Source: Liolophura sinensis (Eukaryota; Mollusca; Polyplacophora; Chitonida; Chitonidae). Taken from it: 64,000 nt of DNA. A model generated the notes under the pieces. The model searched no databases. It was not told the DNA's origin and saw only the letters and a program-made list of their open reading frames with translations. A program made the translations under genes and the position numbers. The stretch covers positions 95,783,805-95,847,804 of the forward strand of contig NC_088295.1 in the NCBI RefSeq assembly GCF_032854445.1, in the 5' to 3' direction. Positions 1 through 12,657 of this stretch are shown piece after piece; the first letter of the stretch is position 1; each line of letters opens with the position of its first letter.

Positions 1-1368
1 GTGTACAGACTAAATATTTGTGCCTAAACAAACTGTCCTCTCCAGTGTGTACAGACTCAATATTTGTGACTAAACAAAATGTCCTCTCCAGTGTGTACAG
101 ACCAAATATTGGTCTAAACAAACTTTCCTCTCCAGTGTGTCAGGCTAAATATTTGTGTCTAAACAAACTGTTCTCTCCAGAGTGTACAGACTAAATATTT
201 GTGTCTAAACAAACTGTCCTCTCCAGTGTGTACACACTCAATATTTGTGTCTAAACAAACTGTCCTCTCCAGTGTGTACAGACTCAATATTTGTGTCTAA
301 ACAACTGTCATCTCCAGTGTGTACACACTCAATATTTGTGTCTAAAGAAACTGTTGTCTAGAGTGTACAGACTAAATATTTGTGTCTAAACAAACTGTTC
401 TCTACAGTGTGTACACTCTCAATATTCATGTCTAAACACATGTTCTCTCCAGTGTGTACAGACTAATATTTGTGTCTAAACAGACTGTCCTCTCCAGTGT
501 GTACAGACTAAATATTTGTGTCTAAACAAACTGTCCTCTCCAGTGTGTACAGACTCAATATTTGTGTCTAAACAAATGTTCTCACCAGTGTGTACAGACT
601 CAATATTTGTGTCTAAACAAATGTTCTCTCCAGTGTGTACAGACTCAATATTTGTGCCTAAACAAATAGTCCTCTCCAGTGTGTACACACTCAATATTTG
701 TGTCTAAACAAACTGTTCTCTCCAGAGTGTACAGACTAAATATTTGTGTCTAAACAAACTGTTCTCTCCAGAGTGTACAGACTACATATTTGTGTCTAAA
801 CAAACTGTTCTCTCCAGTGCGTACAGACTAATATTTGTGTCTAAACAAACTGTCCTCTCCAGTGTGTACAGACTCAAAATTTGTGTCTAAACAAACTGTC
901 CTCTCCAGTGTGTACAGACTCAATATTTGTGTCTAAACAACTGTCATCTCCAGTGTGTACAGACTCAATATTTGTGTCTAAACAAAGTTCTCTCTAGAGT
1001 GTACAGACTAAATATTTGTGTCTAAACAAACTGTCCTATCCAGTGTGTACAGACTCAATATTTGTGTCTAAACAAATGTTCTCCCCAGTGTGTACAGACT
1101 CAATATTTGTGTCTAAACATATGTTCTCTCCAGTGTGTACAGACTAAATATTTGTGTCTAAACAAACTGTCCTCTCCAGTGTGTACAGACTCAATATTTG
1201 TGTTTAAACAAACTGTCCTCTCCAGTGGGTACAGACTAAATATTTGTGTCTAAACAAACTGTCCTCTCCAGTGTGTACAGACTAAATATTTGTGTCTAAA
1301 CACACTGTTGTCTCCAGTGTGTACAGACTCAACATGTGTGCCTAAACAAATTGTCCTCTCCAGTGTGT
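1..1368. repeat. Minisatellite array, ~46-bp unit
   Basis: About 30 head-to-tail copies of a unit of about 46 bp that contains the core aatatttgtgtctaaacaaa followed by ctctccagtgtgtacagact. Copies differ by single-base changes and 1-2 bp indels. The array runs off the left edge and stops abruptly at 1368, where exon-like minus-strand sequence begins. Short ORFs on both strands here are repeat artefacts. Confidence 0.95.
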
Positions 1369-1371
1369 TTC

Positions 1372-1561
1372 GCAAATGAGCTGTAAATCATCCATTTCTT
1401 CATTCATAGCCTTATATTTATGTAATCTCAAGAGGGTTGTTCCAAGGGGGCAGACTGATAAGACACCTGTAGTATCATGCACAGGTAGTTGTTTTGTGAT
1501 TGCTTCTTTCAGACTGTCTTCTTTCACACCATGCCAGCTTGTGTTCAATCTGTAGGCCAAC
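1372..1561 (-). CDS. Exon-like minus-strand ORF, unrecognised, abutting the array
   Basis: Reading leftward from about 1561, the minus strand is open and of normal amino-acid composition (for example SWHGVKEDSLKEAITKQL and LLRLHKYKAMNEEMDDLQL), unlike the repeat-encoded ORFs nearby. A stop codon sits just upstream, beside a weak acceptor-like TAG. On the other side the coding character stops exactly where the 46-bp array begins, and no clear splice donor is visible. It could be an exon truncated by array growth, a pseudogene fragment, or part of an undescribed gene extending outside the window. I do not recognise the family. Confidence 0.3.
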
Positions 1562-1568
1562 GACAGAA

Positions 1569-2034
1569 GCCCTGCCTACACCTCTTTTTGAGGATCACAA
1601 GTGAATGGCATGAATTCTACCCGGCACACCACCCTGTCTGTTCAGGCTTAGGAGTCCTTGTATTTTGAAATGTAAATTAAGAGATGCGTTTAAGAATTGA
1701 GTCCCAGAGTTTATAGTCTGCTGGACATTTTGATGGAGAGGACAGTCAAAGGGAGGTAATTCACGTGTGTGGAACTGTGAGCCTTGAGGAAATCTCCGCT
1801 GTCACAGTAATGACCATTTTAACAAAGAATGTTTGCAAATCAAATATTTACAAAAAACAAACACCTTATTACATGAGCGAACTACAAATGCACAGCACTA
1901 GTGTGACTTACACGTTGGGGTTACAGGATGGGTAGCAGCTGTCCTGGCCTGGGGTGGGGTTTCCTGCTCCGTGTTTCCTGTTGGGTGATGCTGGGCTTTC
2001 AGAGCAGCTTGGACTTTATGGAAGGTGTTCGCTC
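1569..2034. other. Non-repetitive spacer
   Basis: Single-copy sequence between two arrays. I see no convincing exon or RNA gene in it. A short plus ORF starting near 1928 runs straight into the next array and is not supported. Confidence 0.5.
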
Positions 2035-3484
2035 CTATTATCATGCGTGGTGCATCATCAGGGGCCAGAATCTCCTGCTCAAAGCTGAGGACATAACAAA
2101 AGACAACGCAACGTTATTATCTTGTGTGATGCATCAACGGAGGCCAGAATGTCCGGCTCAAAGCTGAGAACATAACAAAAAGCACATGGTTATTATCATG
2201 TGTGATGCATCAACAGGTGCCAGAATGTCCTGCTCAAAACTGAGGACATAACAACAGACAACACATGCTTATTATCATGTGTGATGCATCATCAGGAGCC
2301 AGAATGTCCGGCTCAAAGCTGAGAACATAACAACAGACAACACATGGTTATTATCATGTGTGATGCATCATCAGGGGCCAGAATGTCCTGCTCAAAGCTG
2401 AGGACATAACAACAGACAACACATGGTTATTATCATGTGTGATGCATCATCAGGGGCCAGAATGCCCGGCGCAAAGCTGAGAACATAACAACAGACAACA
2501 CATGGTTATTATCATGTGTGATGCATCATCAGGGGCCAGAATGTCCTGCTCAAAGCTGAGGACATAACAACAGACAACACATGGTTATTATCATGTGTGA
2601 TGCATCATCAGGGGCCAGAATGTCCGGCTCAAAGCTGAGAACATAACAACAGACAACACATGGTTATTATCATGTGTGATGCATCATCAGGGGCCAGAAT
2701 GCCCGGCGCAAAGCTGAGGACATAACAACAAAAAGCACATGGTTATTATCATGTGTGATGCATCATCAGGGGCCAGAATCTCCTGCTCAAAGCTGAGGAC
2801 ATAACAACAGACAACACATGGTTATTATCATGTGTGATGCATCATCAGGGGCCAGAATCTCCTGCTCAAAGCTGAGAACATAACAACAGACAACACATGG
2901 TTATTATCATGTGTGATGCATCATCAGGGGCCAGAATGTCCTGCTCAAAGCTGAGGACATAACAACAGACAACACATGGTTATTATCATGTGTGATGCAT
3001 CATCAGGGGCCAGAATGCCCGGCGCAAAGCTGAGAACATAACAACAGACAACACATGGTTATTATCATGTGTGATGCATCATCAGGGGCCAGAATGCCCG
3101 GCTCAAAGCTGAGGACATAACAACAGACAACACATGGTTATTATCATGTGTGATGCATCATCAGGGGCCAGAATGCCCGGCGCAAAGCTGAGAACATAAC
3201 AACAGACAACACATGGTTATTATCATGTGTGATGCATCATCAGGGGCCAGAATGCCCGGCTCAAAGCTGAGGACATAACAACAGACAACACATGGTTATT
3301 ATCATGTGTGATGCATCATCAGGGGCCAGAATGTCCTGCTCAAAGCTGAGGACATAACAACAGACAACACATGGTTATTATCATGTGTGATGCATCATCA
3401 GGGGCCAGAATGTCCGGCTCAAAGCTGAGAACATAACAACAGACAACACATGGTTATTATCATGTGTGATGCATCATCAGGGGC
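2035..3484. repeat. Minisatellite array, 79-bp unit with dimeric higher-order structure
   Basis: About 18 copies of a 79-bp unit (catgtgtgatgcatcatcag is the conserved core). Spacing of the core is 79 bp. Units fall into two types, one with gctgaggacat and one with gctgagaacat, and these alternate almost without exception along the array. The amplification unit is therefore largely a 158-bp dimer. The first three copies are the most diverged. Confidence 0.95.
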
Positions 3485-3986
3485 TAGACTCTCCAAGGCC
3501 CAGAATGGCAGGCTCTCTGACCAGTGGCTGGGCAGCCATGATTATGGTGTATCAAAATATTTCTGAACCTGCTAATCAGTGTATTCACTTGGACTAGAAT
3601 ACCAGAGCAGTGGCCATCTGACTGTGCCAGGTCAGAGCTTTCAGGTCCAAAGTCAGCTCGTTGTGAAAAACTAGTTCTTGAATGAATTGACATACTTGAA
3701 TATCACTAACTTTACCACGTGATAGCAACCTCAAATTTCATATTCCCCCAAACAGTCACTCTGGCTGACGACAGATCCTGCAATATAGGCAAGTACTGGA
3801 GATCTGCTCGTGAACGATACTGATGAACAAAAGTTGGTGATTGTGTGACAATAATTGAGCATCCAATCATACATGGATCTTTCATTTCGCATCTGATCAT
3901 CATTTATCTATCGGTGTTCATCACTTCTGGGTAAACCATTTATCAGTTTACTGTTAGCTACAGTAGCTAATCAGAACAGATTTTTT
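3485..3986. other. Spacer, probable intron of the minus-strand gene starting at 4045
   Basis: Single-copy AT-rich sequence. Given the donor at 3992/3993 on the minus strand, this stretch would be intronic for that gene. I could not identify a second exon here. Confidence 0.35.
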
Positions 3987-3992
3987 ACGTAC

Positions 3993-4045
3993 CGGTTCAT
4001 TTCCGCCTCCATCTCCATACGCTTTTCTTCTGTGAGCTCAGCCAT
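3993..4045 (-). CDS. First coding exon of a minus-strand gene, RBM42-like N-terminus (tentative)
   Basis: On the minus strand an ATG at 4045 in a good Kozak context (aaaATGG) opens a 17-codon frame, MAELTEEKRMEMEAEMN, plus two bases of a split Arg codon. A consensus donor follows (CG|GTACGT). The acidic/basic helical motif with EMEAEM resembles the extreme N-terminus of the RNA-binding protein RBM42, from which I recall a similar EMEAEM segment preceding an FEQE motif. I did not find the expected second exon, which would lie to the left, possibly beyond the window. Exon structure is seen directly; the family name rests on a very short match and is uncertain. Confidence 0.45.
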
Positions 4046-5937
4046 TTTGCAGTCGTTGTACAGACGTTGTTGTTGTATCCTGGTGTGCTGTTTACCGCGA
4101 ACAGGAAGTAGAAAGTCGGCCTGCGTTACCTCCCCTAGCTCTAATAACACGTCAATCGGATCAATCGTCTGTACAAGGCTACTGATGAAGGTCTGATTTC
4201 AGTAAAGTTAAAAAGGCAACGCACTCCTCAACAACCCAGCACTTCTGCTGTTTGTGATGAAATCAATTTAACAAAAGTGTAAAAAAATGATAAAAAAATA
4301 GAATGTAAAATAATAAATACCGGTATATATATATTTTTTTAAAAATAATAAAGTGCAATGAAGAGCACATATAGGTTTGATTCTCATTCCCTGACGGAAA
4401 TATCCTTACTTCTATCCACAGTGGTCTCCACAAATATGGTTGAAGATTAGCAGATAGGCCTACCTCGAGGAACAATTGAATTTAGGCCTACCTACCATAT
4501 TGTCACGTCCCACATAACATTACACTTACTCTGGAAGCTCTGAAGGAGCTACATCGCCTTAGAGACGATTTGACGTAGGCCTATCTTAGATATCCCAATT
4601 GAGGTGTTATTGACTATTTAAACCTGCTTCAAAAGATTGAAATAGACGTTTAACTCAGTTGTTGACGCTTTTGCCTGGGTCAACAAAGAACATTGTAACA
4701 ATTTATCCAGAATTCAACATTAAACTCATGCATGTCGGAGAGAGGTTGGCTTACTTTCGATTCTCGGTCATCCCTCTCTCGTCAATAAATACAGGCATAT
4801 TATCAGAATAACTTTGTGGAACATAGGCCTGTTGGCCCTGTATCTGGAGACTGTATATGTAGACGATGCATGTTTTTTTTTATTCTTTAACAGCCGTTTG
4901 TATTTGATTCAAAACAACAATAATAATTGTAAAAAATAAACGTTTAAAAAACGCCAATCGGGCTATAGGAGAGACTGCACGCCCTATTGTTATTACAAGC
5001 TAATTTTGTCAAATATTTAGGACTAAACTTCGCATATGATAACACTTTAGAAGCTAGTATTAAGAAAAGTTGGGATTTTGTACATTAAATAATCACACAC
5101 TTTTGACGTTTTATCCCTAGGTTATCACTATGAGTAGACCAATTTTCAAAAATACAAATTTAGATCCCATAAAATATTTTTTTCTTAAATTATACCCAGA
5201 CATATGACAAAGTTGTCAGCAGTTCATAATATTTATTTATAAATGTATTACGCTATAGTAGTTGTTGTTGTTTATTTTTTTATTGTTTACCTCTTGATTT
5301 GCTGTTGGCGGTGTATTAATTTGCCTCCCTAAAAATTAGTGAAGTACATAGTTTTACAAGCCAATACATACATGTCACATATGTATTAATTTAGGTGGAT
5401 TTTAGTATTTAGACAAGTTTATCAAGCTTCTATGGGTAAACCAAATGACTCATCATGAAACCTAAAACAAATGTCAAAAATGAAACCATGGTGTAAGTCA
5501 GTTACTCCCTTTGGTGTCTTTGTTCAAGCTCAATGATCGTGCAGTCTTTGACGTCTTTTGTCGCCTCCGTCGCTTTGCAGCCTCGGTGGCAAATGACAGT
5601 GATCATCCATAGCATAAGCACCTTAAGGTCAGGCGGTATCTGTTTCTTGTCCGCCGTTTTCGGATTGCGAATTGCAGTCTTGTTATACCTCTAAGAGATT
5701 TAATATATATGGAGTACTGTTTAGAAAGATAACATAAGGAATTCTTCTTGATTATAATCGCGCACTCTTTCACTCCAATCTTCTTTTTTGGAGATAAATT
5801 TCACTTACAAAAGGGTATTTTAATTCCTTTTAACCCCATAATCTTCTCTTGAGCAAGCTTCCCCTTAAGTAACTCAAGAGTTTTCGTCGATTTAGAATAC
5901 ATTTTCAAGCATCTTTTGGATGGGCAATTAATGCAAG
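4046..5937. other. AT-rich single-copy region upstream of the minus-strand first exon
   Basis: The first 150 bp (4046-4200) are less AT-rich and would be the 5'UTR and promoter of the minus-strand gene beginning at 4045. The rest is AT-rich with simple tracts near 4280-4350. A CpG-richer patch at about 5540-5690 has no ORF or splice pattern I can support. Confidence 0.4.
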
Positions 5938-7104
5938 CAGATGGAGTGCGTGTAGACGTACTGTAGTGACAGCACACAGCACACGTGTAGACATTGGCCT
6001 ACTGCCGTCACACCACGAGGAGCACGGTATAGGGCTACTACCGTTACACCAGAAGGAGTGTGTGTATAGATATACTGCCGGCACACCAGATGGAGAGCGA
6101 ATAAAGCTACTGCAGTGACAGCACACAGCGTGCGTGTAGACATACTGCCGTCACAACAGGAGTGTGTATAGACATACTGCCACGACACCACGATGAGTTG
6201 GGCATAGGGCTACTGGCGTCACACTAGAAGGAGTGCGATATAGGCTACTGTATAGGGCTACTGGCGTCACACTAGAAGGAGTACGATATAGGGCTACTGT
6301 AAAGGGCTACTGTATGGCATAGGGCTACTGCCGTCACGCCAGAAGGAGTGTGTAGAGACATACCAACACACCACGAGGAGCACGGTATAGGGCTACTGCC
6401 GCCACACCAGATGGAGTGAGTATAGGCCTGCTGCAGTGACAGCACACAGCGTGCGTATAGACATACTGCCAACACACTGCGAGGAATACGGTATAGGACT
6501 ACTGCAGTCACACCAGACATACCAACACACCAATAGTGTGTATGGCATAGGGCGACTGCCGTCACCCCAGAAGAGGTGTGTGTGGACATACTGCCGTCAC
6601 ACCACGAGGAGTGTGTAGAGACATACTGCCAACATATCACGAGTATGTATGGCACAGGACTACTGCCGTCACACCAGAAGGAGTGTGTATAGATATACTG
6701 CCAACACACCACGCGGAGTACGGTTATAGGGCTACTGCCGTCACACAAGAAGGAGTGTGTATAGACATATCAACACACCACGAGGAGTACGGTACAGGGG
6801 TACTGCCGTCACACCAGAAGGAGTGTGTATAGACATACTGCCGTCACGCCACGAGGAATACGGTATAGGTCTATTGTCGTCACACCAGGAGTAGTGTGTA
6901 TAGATATACTGCCAACGCACGACGAGGAGTACGATATAGGGCTACTGTTGTTACAGCAGAAGGAGTGTGTATAGACATACTGCCAACACACCACGAGGAG
7001 TACGGTATAGGGGTACTGCCGTCACACCAGAGGGAGTGTGTATAGACATACTGCCAACACACCACGAGGAGTACGGTATAGGGCTACTGCCGTCACACCA
7101 CGGG
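5938..7104. repeat. Minisatellite array, ~71-bp dimer (left, inverted arm of a pair)
   Basis: Units of about 71 bp are made of two related halves of 35-36 bp. One half contains ctgccgtcacaccagaagga, the other ctgccaacacaccacgagga. The reverse complement of the first half is the unit of the array at 8081-10405, so the two arrays are opposite-orientation members of one family. ORFs on both strands are repeat-derived. Confidence 0.93.
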
Positions 7105-8080
7105 AGTACCGTATGCCCTATGGGGGGGGGGAGGGGGGCAACATGAGTTGGATTCAACCACTAGATTGTCAAGAGAGAGGAAATTTCAGTTATTTGTGCG
7201 CTGCTGAATGTAGGTCTGTTTGGGGTTTACGCCCACTTCAGTTGATTATGAAAGTGATAGGTATAAATTTATAGATCACACTGCTGCTTGATGTTTGAAT
7301 AAAAAAAATTGAATAAAAATTGCTCCATGTTGAATTAGTATTTCGACCTTTGTTTCGCCATCATCAGGAGATAAACGAATAGTTATATATTAGGTAAAGA
7401 TGAGTAAGAATAATTCTCTGACGTGTTCAGGGTTGGCGATACATGAGTACTACGTGTCTCATTTAATGACAAGATGAGCGTAATTAACCCGGGTAAATCC
7501 AGTCCGACTATTATTTCAAACTACCCTTGTCAGAAAAAATTATATATATATATATAACAATTAGTTATAGGACTATTAAAGTTCATTATTATAATGGTGG
7601 AGTCAAACGGGAAGATAACGTGCTGGGACATGTTCCCTGATTTATCGTAAATGTAAATTCTCAGTACTAGAAACCCTAGATATGAGCGCGTGGTTGAGGC
7701 CGCGGGGGATTTCCCATGGAAAACACCAGTTAAGTGTAGACGACCTTACCAGCGCACTGACGGCTCGGTGAGGGAAGAAAGGAGGTGGGGTGGCAATGAG
7801 AGGTTGGTTCGCGGGGTGGGACCGGCCGATATTTTTGTTTGTTCTGTATTGCACCTGTCATCTGGGTATTCACAAAGCTGTAAACTAGGAGATCTGACTC
7901 TGACATGAAAACAGGTCAGACACTGAGGTATCTTGTGTAAGGATTTATTATCAATAAGCTTTCACGAAAGCCGGATTTTATAACAAAAACCAAGCCGTAC
8001 AGCACAGAAAGTTTTAACATACAGAGTATATGTCATCGTCAGCTATACAACCTCCTTGTGGTGTCGGGGCAGAAGGTGTA
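7105..8080. other. Single-copy spacer between inverted arrays
   Basis: About 1 kb separating the two oppositely oriented arrays. It begins with a G-rich tract at 7121-7138 (ten G, A, six G) and includes a short AT dinucleotide run near 7542-7556. The part at 7680-7830 is GC-richer than its surroundings but shows no recognisable exon. Confidence 0.5.
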
Positions 8081-10405
8081 TACATACTCCATCTGGCGTA
8101 AAGTCAGTAACCCTAAACACACTCCCTCTGGTGTGACGACAGTAGCCCAATACACACTCCTGGTGTGACAACAGTAGCCCTGTACACACCCCTCTGGTGT
8201 GACGGCAGTAGCCGTATACACACTCCTTCTGGTGTGACGGGAGCAGCCCCATACCCTCTCCCTCTGGTGTGACAGCAGTAGCCCTATTAAAACTCCTTCT
8301 GGTGTGACGGCAGTAGTCCAATACACACTCCTTCTGGTGTGACGGCAGTAGTTCTATACAAACTCCTTCTAGTGTGACGGCAGTAGCCCTATACACACTC
8401 CCTCTGGTGTGACGGCAGTAGCTCAATACACACTCCTTCTGGTGTGACGGAAGCAGCCCCATACCCACTCCCTCTGGTGTGACAGCAGTAGCCCCATACA
8501 AACTCCTTCTGGTGTGACAGCAGTAGTCCCATAAAACTCCTTCTGGTGTGACGGCAGTAGCCGTATACACACTTCCTCTGGTGTGACAGCAGTAGTCCAA
8601 TACACACTCCTTCTGGTGTGACAGCAGTAGCCCTTTACACATTCCCTCTGGTATGACAGAAGTAGCCCTATTAAAACTCCTTCTGGTGTGACGGAAGCAG
8701 CCCCATACCCACTCCCTCTGGTGTGACAGCAGTAGCCCTATTAAAACTCCTTCTGGTGTGACGGAAGCAGCCCCATACCCACTCCCTCTGGTGTGACAGC
8801 AGTAGCCCTATACACACTCCTTCTAGTGTGACAGCAGTAGCCCTATACAAACTCCTTCTGGTGTGAAAGCAGTAGCCCTATACAAACTCCTTCTGGTGTG
8901 ACGGAAGCAGCTCCATACCCTCTCCCTCTGGTGTGACAGCAGTAGCCCTATTAAAACGCCTTCTGGTGTGACGGAAGCAGCCGTATACACACTTCCTCTG
9001 GTGTGACAGCAGTAGCCCAATACACACTCCTTCTGGTGTGACAGAAGTAGCTCTATACACACTCCTTCTAGTGTGACAGCAGTAGCCCTATACAAACTCC
9101 TTCTGGCGTGAAAGCAGTAGCCCTATACACACTCCTTCTGGTGTGACGGCAGTAGCCCAATACACACTCCTTCTGGTGTGACGGGAGCAGCCCCATACCC
9201 TCTCCCTCTGGTGTGACGGAAGCAGCCGTATACACACTCCCTCTGGTGAGACGGCAGTAGCCCTATACACACTCCTTCTGGTGTGACAGCAGTAGCCCTA
9301 TACACACTTCCTCTGGTTTGACAGCAGTGGCCCAATACACACTCGTTCTGGTGTGACGGCAGTAGCGCAATACACACTGCTTCTGGTGTGACAGAAGTAC
9401 CCCTATACACACACTCCTTCTGGTGTGACAGCAGTAGCCCTATACACACTTCCTCTGGTTTGACAGCAGTGGCCCAATACACACTCTTTCTGGTGTGACG
9501 GCAGTAGCGCAATACACACTGCTTCTGGTGTGACAGAAGTAGCCCTATACACACACTCCTTCTGGTGTGACAGCAGTAACCCAATACACACTCCCTCTGG
9601 TGTGACGGCAGTAGGCCTGTACACATTCATTCTGGTGTGACGGCAGTAGCCATATGCCATACTCCTCGTGGTGTGTTGGCAGTATGTGTATACCGTACTC
9701 CTCGTGACGGCAGTATGTCTATACGCACTTCTTCTGGTTCGACGGCAGTAACCCTATATCGTTCTCGTGGTGTGACAGTATGTCTGTATGCATGCTTTGT
9801 GATGTAACGGCAGTAGGCCTATACACACTCCTTCTGATATGACGGCAGTAGGTCTATACGCACTTCTATTTGTGTAACGGCAGTCTGTCTATACGCACTC
9901 CTTCTAGTTCAAAGGTAGTGACCCTATACCGTACTTGTGGTGTGACAGCAGTAAGTCTATACGCACTCCTTTTGGTGTGACAGCAGGAGGTCTATACACA
10001 ATCCTTCTAGTTCGACGGCAGTAGGTCTATACGCGCTCCTTCTGGTGTGACGGCAGGAGCGCTATACCGTACTCCTGGTTGCATGGCGACAGGCGCCTTA
10101 TGCTGTACTCTTCGTGGTGTGTTGACAGTATGTCTATACGCACTCCTTCTGGTGTGACGGCTGTAGTCCTTATATCGTACGAGTGGTGTGACGACAGTAT
10201 GTCTGTATGCACGATTTGTGGTGTGACGACAGTAGTTATATACGCACACCATCTGGCGTGACGACAATAGCCGTTTACCGTACACCTCGTGGTGTGACGG
10301 CAGAGGGTCTATATGCTCTCCATCTGGTGTGACGACAGTAACACTATACCGTACTCTTCGTGGTGTAACGGCAGTATGTCTGTAAGCACTCTCTCTGGTG
10401 TTACG
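8081..10405. repeat. Minisatellite array, 35-bp unit (right arm of the inverted pair)
   Basis: Roughly 65 copies of a 35-bp unit with the core tccttctggtgtgacggcag. From about 9655 the organisation changes to a dimeric form, alternating copies with tctatacgcactcctt and copies with the tcgtggtgtg variant. This mirrors the dimeric organisation of the inverted array at 5938-7104. Confidence 0.95.
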
Positions 10406-10424
10406 TGATTCGACGTTTATACCT

Positions 10425-12657
10425 GAAGGGTATCCTCGTATGTGTCCATACCTGACCGAAAGATGTGAACATTGCTACATGTGAGCGTCCATACCTGACG
10501 GAAAGATGTGAACATTGCTACATGTAAATGCCATACTTGGCCGAGAGATGTGGACATTGCTACATGTGTATGGCCATACCTGACCAAAAGATGTAGACAT
10601 TGCTACATGTCAGTGTCCGTACCTGACCGAAAGATGTAGACATTGCTACATGTGAGTGTCCATACCTGACGGAAAGATGTGGACATTGCTACATGTCAGT
10701 GTCCATACCTGACCGAAAGATGTGAACGTTGCTACATGTGTGTGTGTGTGTGTGTGTGTCCATGCCTGACGGAAAGATGTGGACATTGCTACATGTGAGT
10801 GTCCATACCTGACGGAAACATGTGAACATTGCTGTAAGTGTCCATACCTGACCTAAAGATGTGAATCTTACTACATGTGTATGTGAGTGTCCATGCCTGA
10901 CTGAAAGATGTGAACATTGCCACATCCGACTGTACATATCTGGCCAAAAGCTGTGTGAGCCTTGCTATATGTGAATGTCCATATCTGGCCAAAACATGTG
11001 AACATTGCTAAATGTGAGTGTCCATGTCTGGGCTGAAAAGTGTGAACATTGCCACATGTGAGTGTCCATGTCTGGGCTGAGAAGTGTGAACATTGTCACA
11101 TGTGAGTGTCCATGTCTGGGCTGAGAAGTGTGAACATTGCCACATGTGAGTGTCCATGTCTGGGCTGAAAAGTGTGAACATTGCCACATGTCAGTGTCCA
11201 TGTCTGGGCTGAGAAGTGTGAACATTGCCACATGTCAGTGTCCATGTCTGGGCTGAGAAGTGTGAACATTGCCACATGTGAGTGTCCATGTCTGGGCTAA
11301 AAAGTGTGAACATTGCCACATGTGAGTGTCCATGTCTGGGCTAAAAAGTGTGAACATTGCCACATGTGAGTGTCCATGTCTGGGCTGAAAAGTGTGAACA
11401 TTGCCACATGTGAGTGTCCATGTCTGGGCTGAGAAGTGTGAACATTGCCACATGTGAGTGTCCATGTCTGGGCTGAAAAGTGTGAACATTGCCACATGTG
11501 AGTTTCCATGTTTGGGCTGAGAAGTGTAAACATTGTCACATGTCAGTGTCCATGTCTGGGCTGAGAAGTGTAAACATTGTCACATGTGAGTGTCCATGTT
11601 TGGGCTGAGAAGTGTGAACATTGCCACATGTCAGTGTCCATGTCTGGGCTGAGAAGTGTGAACATTGTCACATGTGAGTGTCCATGTCTGGGCTGAGAAG
11701 TGTGAACATTGCCCCATGTGAGTGCCCATGTTTGGGCTGAGAAGTGTGAACATTGCCACATGTGAGTTTCCATGTCTGGGCTGAGAAGTGTAAACATTGT
11801 CACATGTGAGTTTCCATGTTTGGGCTGAGAAGTGTAAACATTGTCACATGTGAGTGTCCATGTCTGGGCTGAGAAGTGTAAACATTGTCACATGTGAGTG
11901 TCCATGTCTGGGCTGAGAAGTGTGAACATTGTCATATGTGAGTGTCCATGTCTGGGCTGAGAAGTGTGAACATTGCCACATGTGAGTGTCCATGTCTGGG
12001 TTGAGAAGTGTGAACATTGCCACATGTCAGTGTCCATGTCTGGGCTGAGAAGTGTAAACATTGTCACATGTGAGTGTCCATGTTTGGGCTGAGAAGTGTG
12101 AACATTGCCACATGTCAGTGTCCATGTCTGGGCTGAGAAGTGTGAACATTGTCCCATGTGAGTGCCCATGTTTGGGCTGAGAAGTGTGAACATTGCCACA
12201 TGTGAGTTTCCATGTCTGGGCTGAGAAGTGTAAACATTGTCACATGTGAGTTTCCATGTTTGGGCTGAGAAGTGTAAACATTGTCACATGTGAGTGTCCT
12301 TGTCTGGGCTGAGAAGTATGAACATTGCCACATGTGAGTTTCCATGTCTGGGCTGAAAAGTGTAAACATTGCCACATGTGAGTGTCCATGTCTGGGCTGA
12401 GAAGTGTAAACATTGCCACATGTGAGTTTCAATATCTGGGCTGAGAAGTGTAAACATTGTCATATGTGAGTGTCCATGTCTGGGCTGAGAAGTGTGAACA
12501 TTGCCACATGTGAGTGTCCATGTCTGGGCTGAGAAGTGTGAACATTGCCACATGTGAGTGTCCATGTCTGGACTGAGAAGTGTTAACATTGCCACATGTC
12601 AGTGTCCATGTCTGGACTGAGAAGTGTGAACATTGCCACATGTAAGTGTCCATGTCT
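10425..12657. repeat. Minisatellite array, 44-bp unit
   Basis: About 50 copies of a 44-bp unit with the core gtccatgtctgggctgagaa and gtgaacattgccacatgtga. The left 550 bp (to about 10980) is clearly more diverged (catacctgaccgaaagatgt), and the right portion is homogeneous, indicating recent expansion from that side. A (TG)n run lies at 10739-10759. Confidence 0.95.

Noticed and set aside
6436-6832. Plus ORFs in the 71-bp array
   Set aside because: Repeat-derived.
7341-7370. Hammerhead-like CTGATGA...GAAAC on the minus strand (cctgatgatggcgaaacaaa)
   Set aside because: Only four bases separate the two core motifs, too few for stem II, and stems I and III do not close by eye. Resembles a Penelope-type end but is unsupported.
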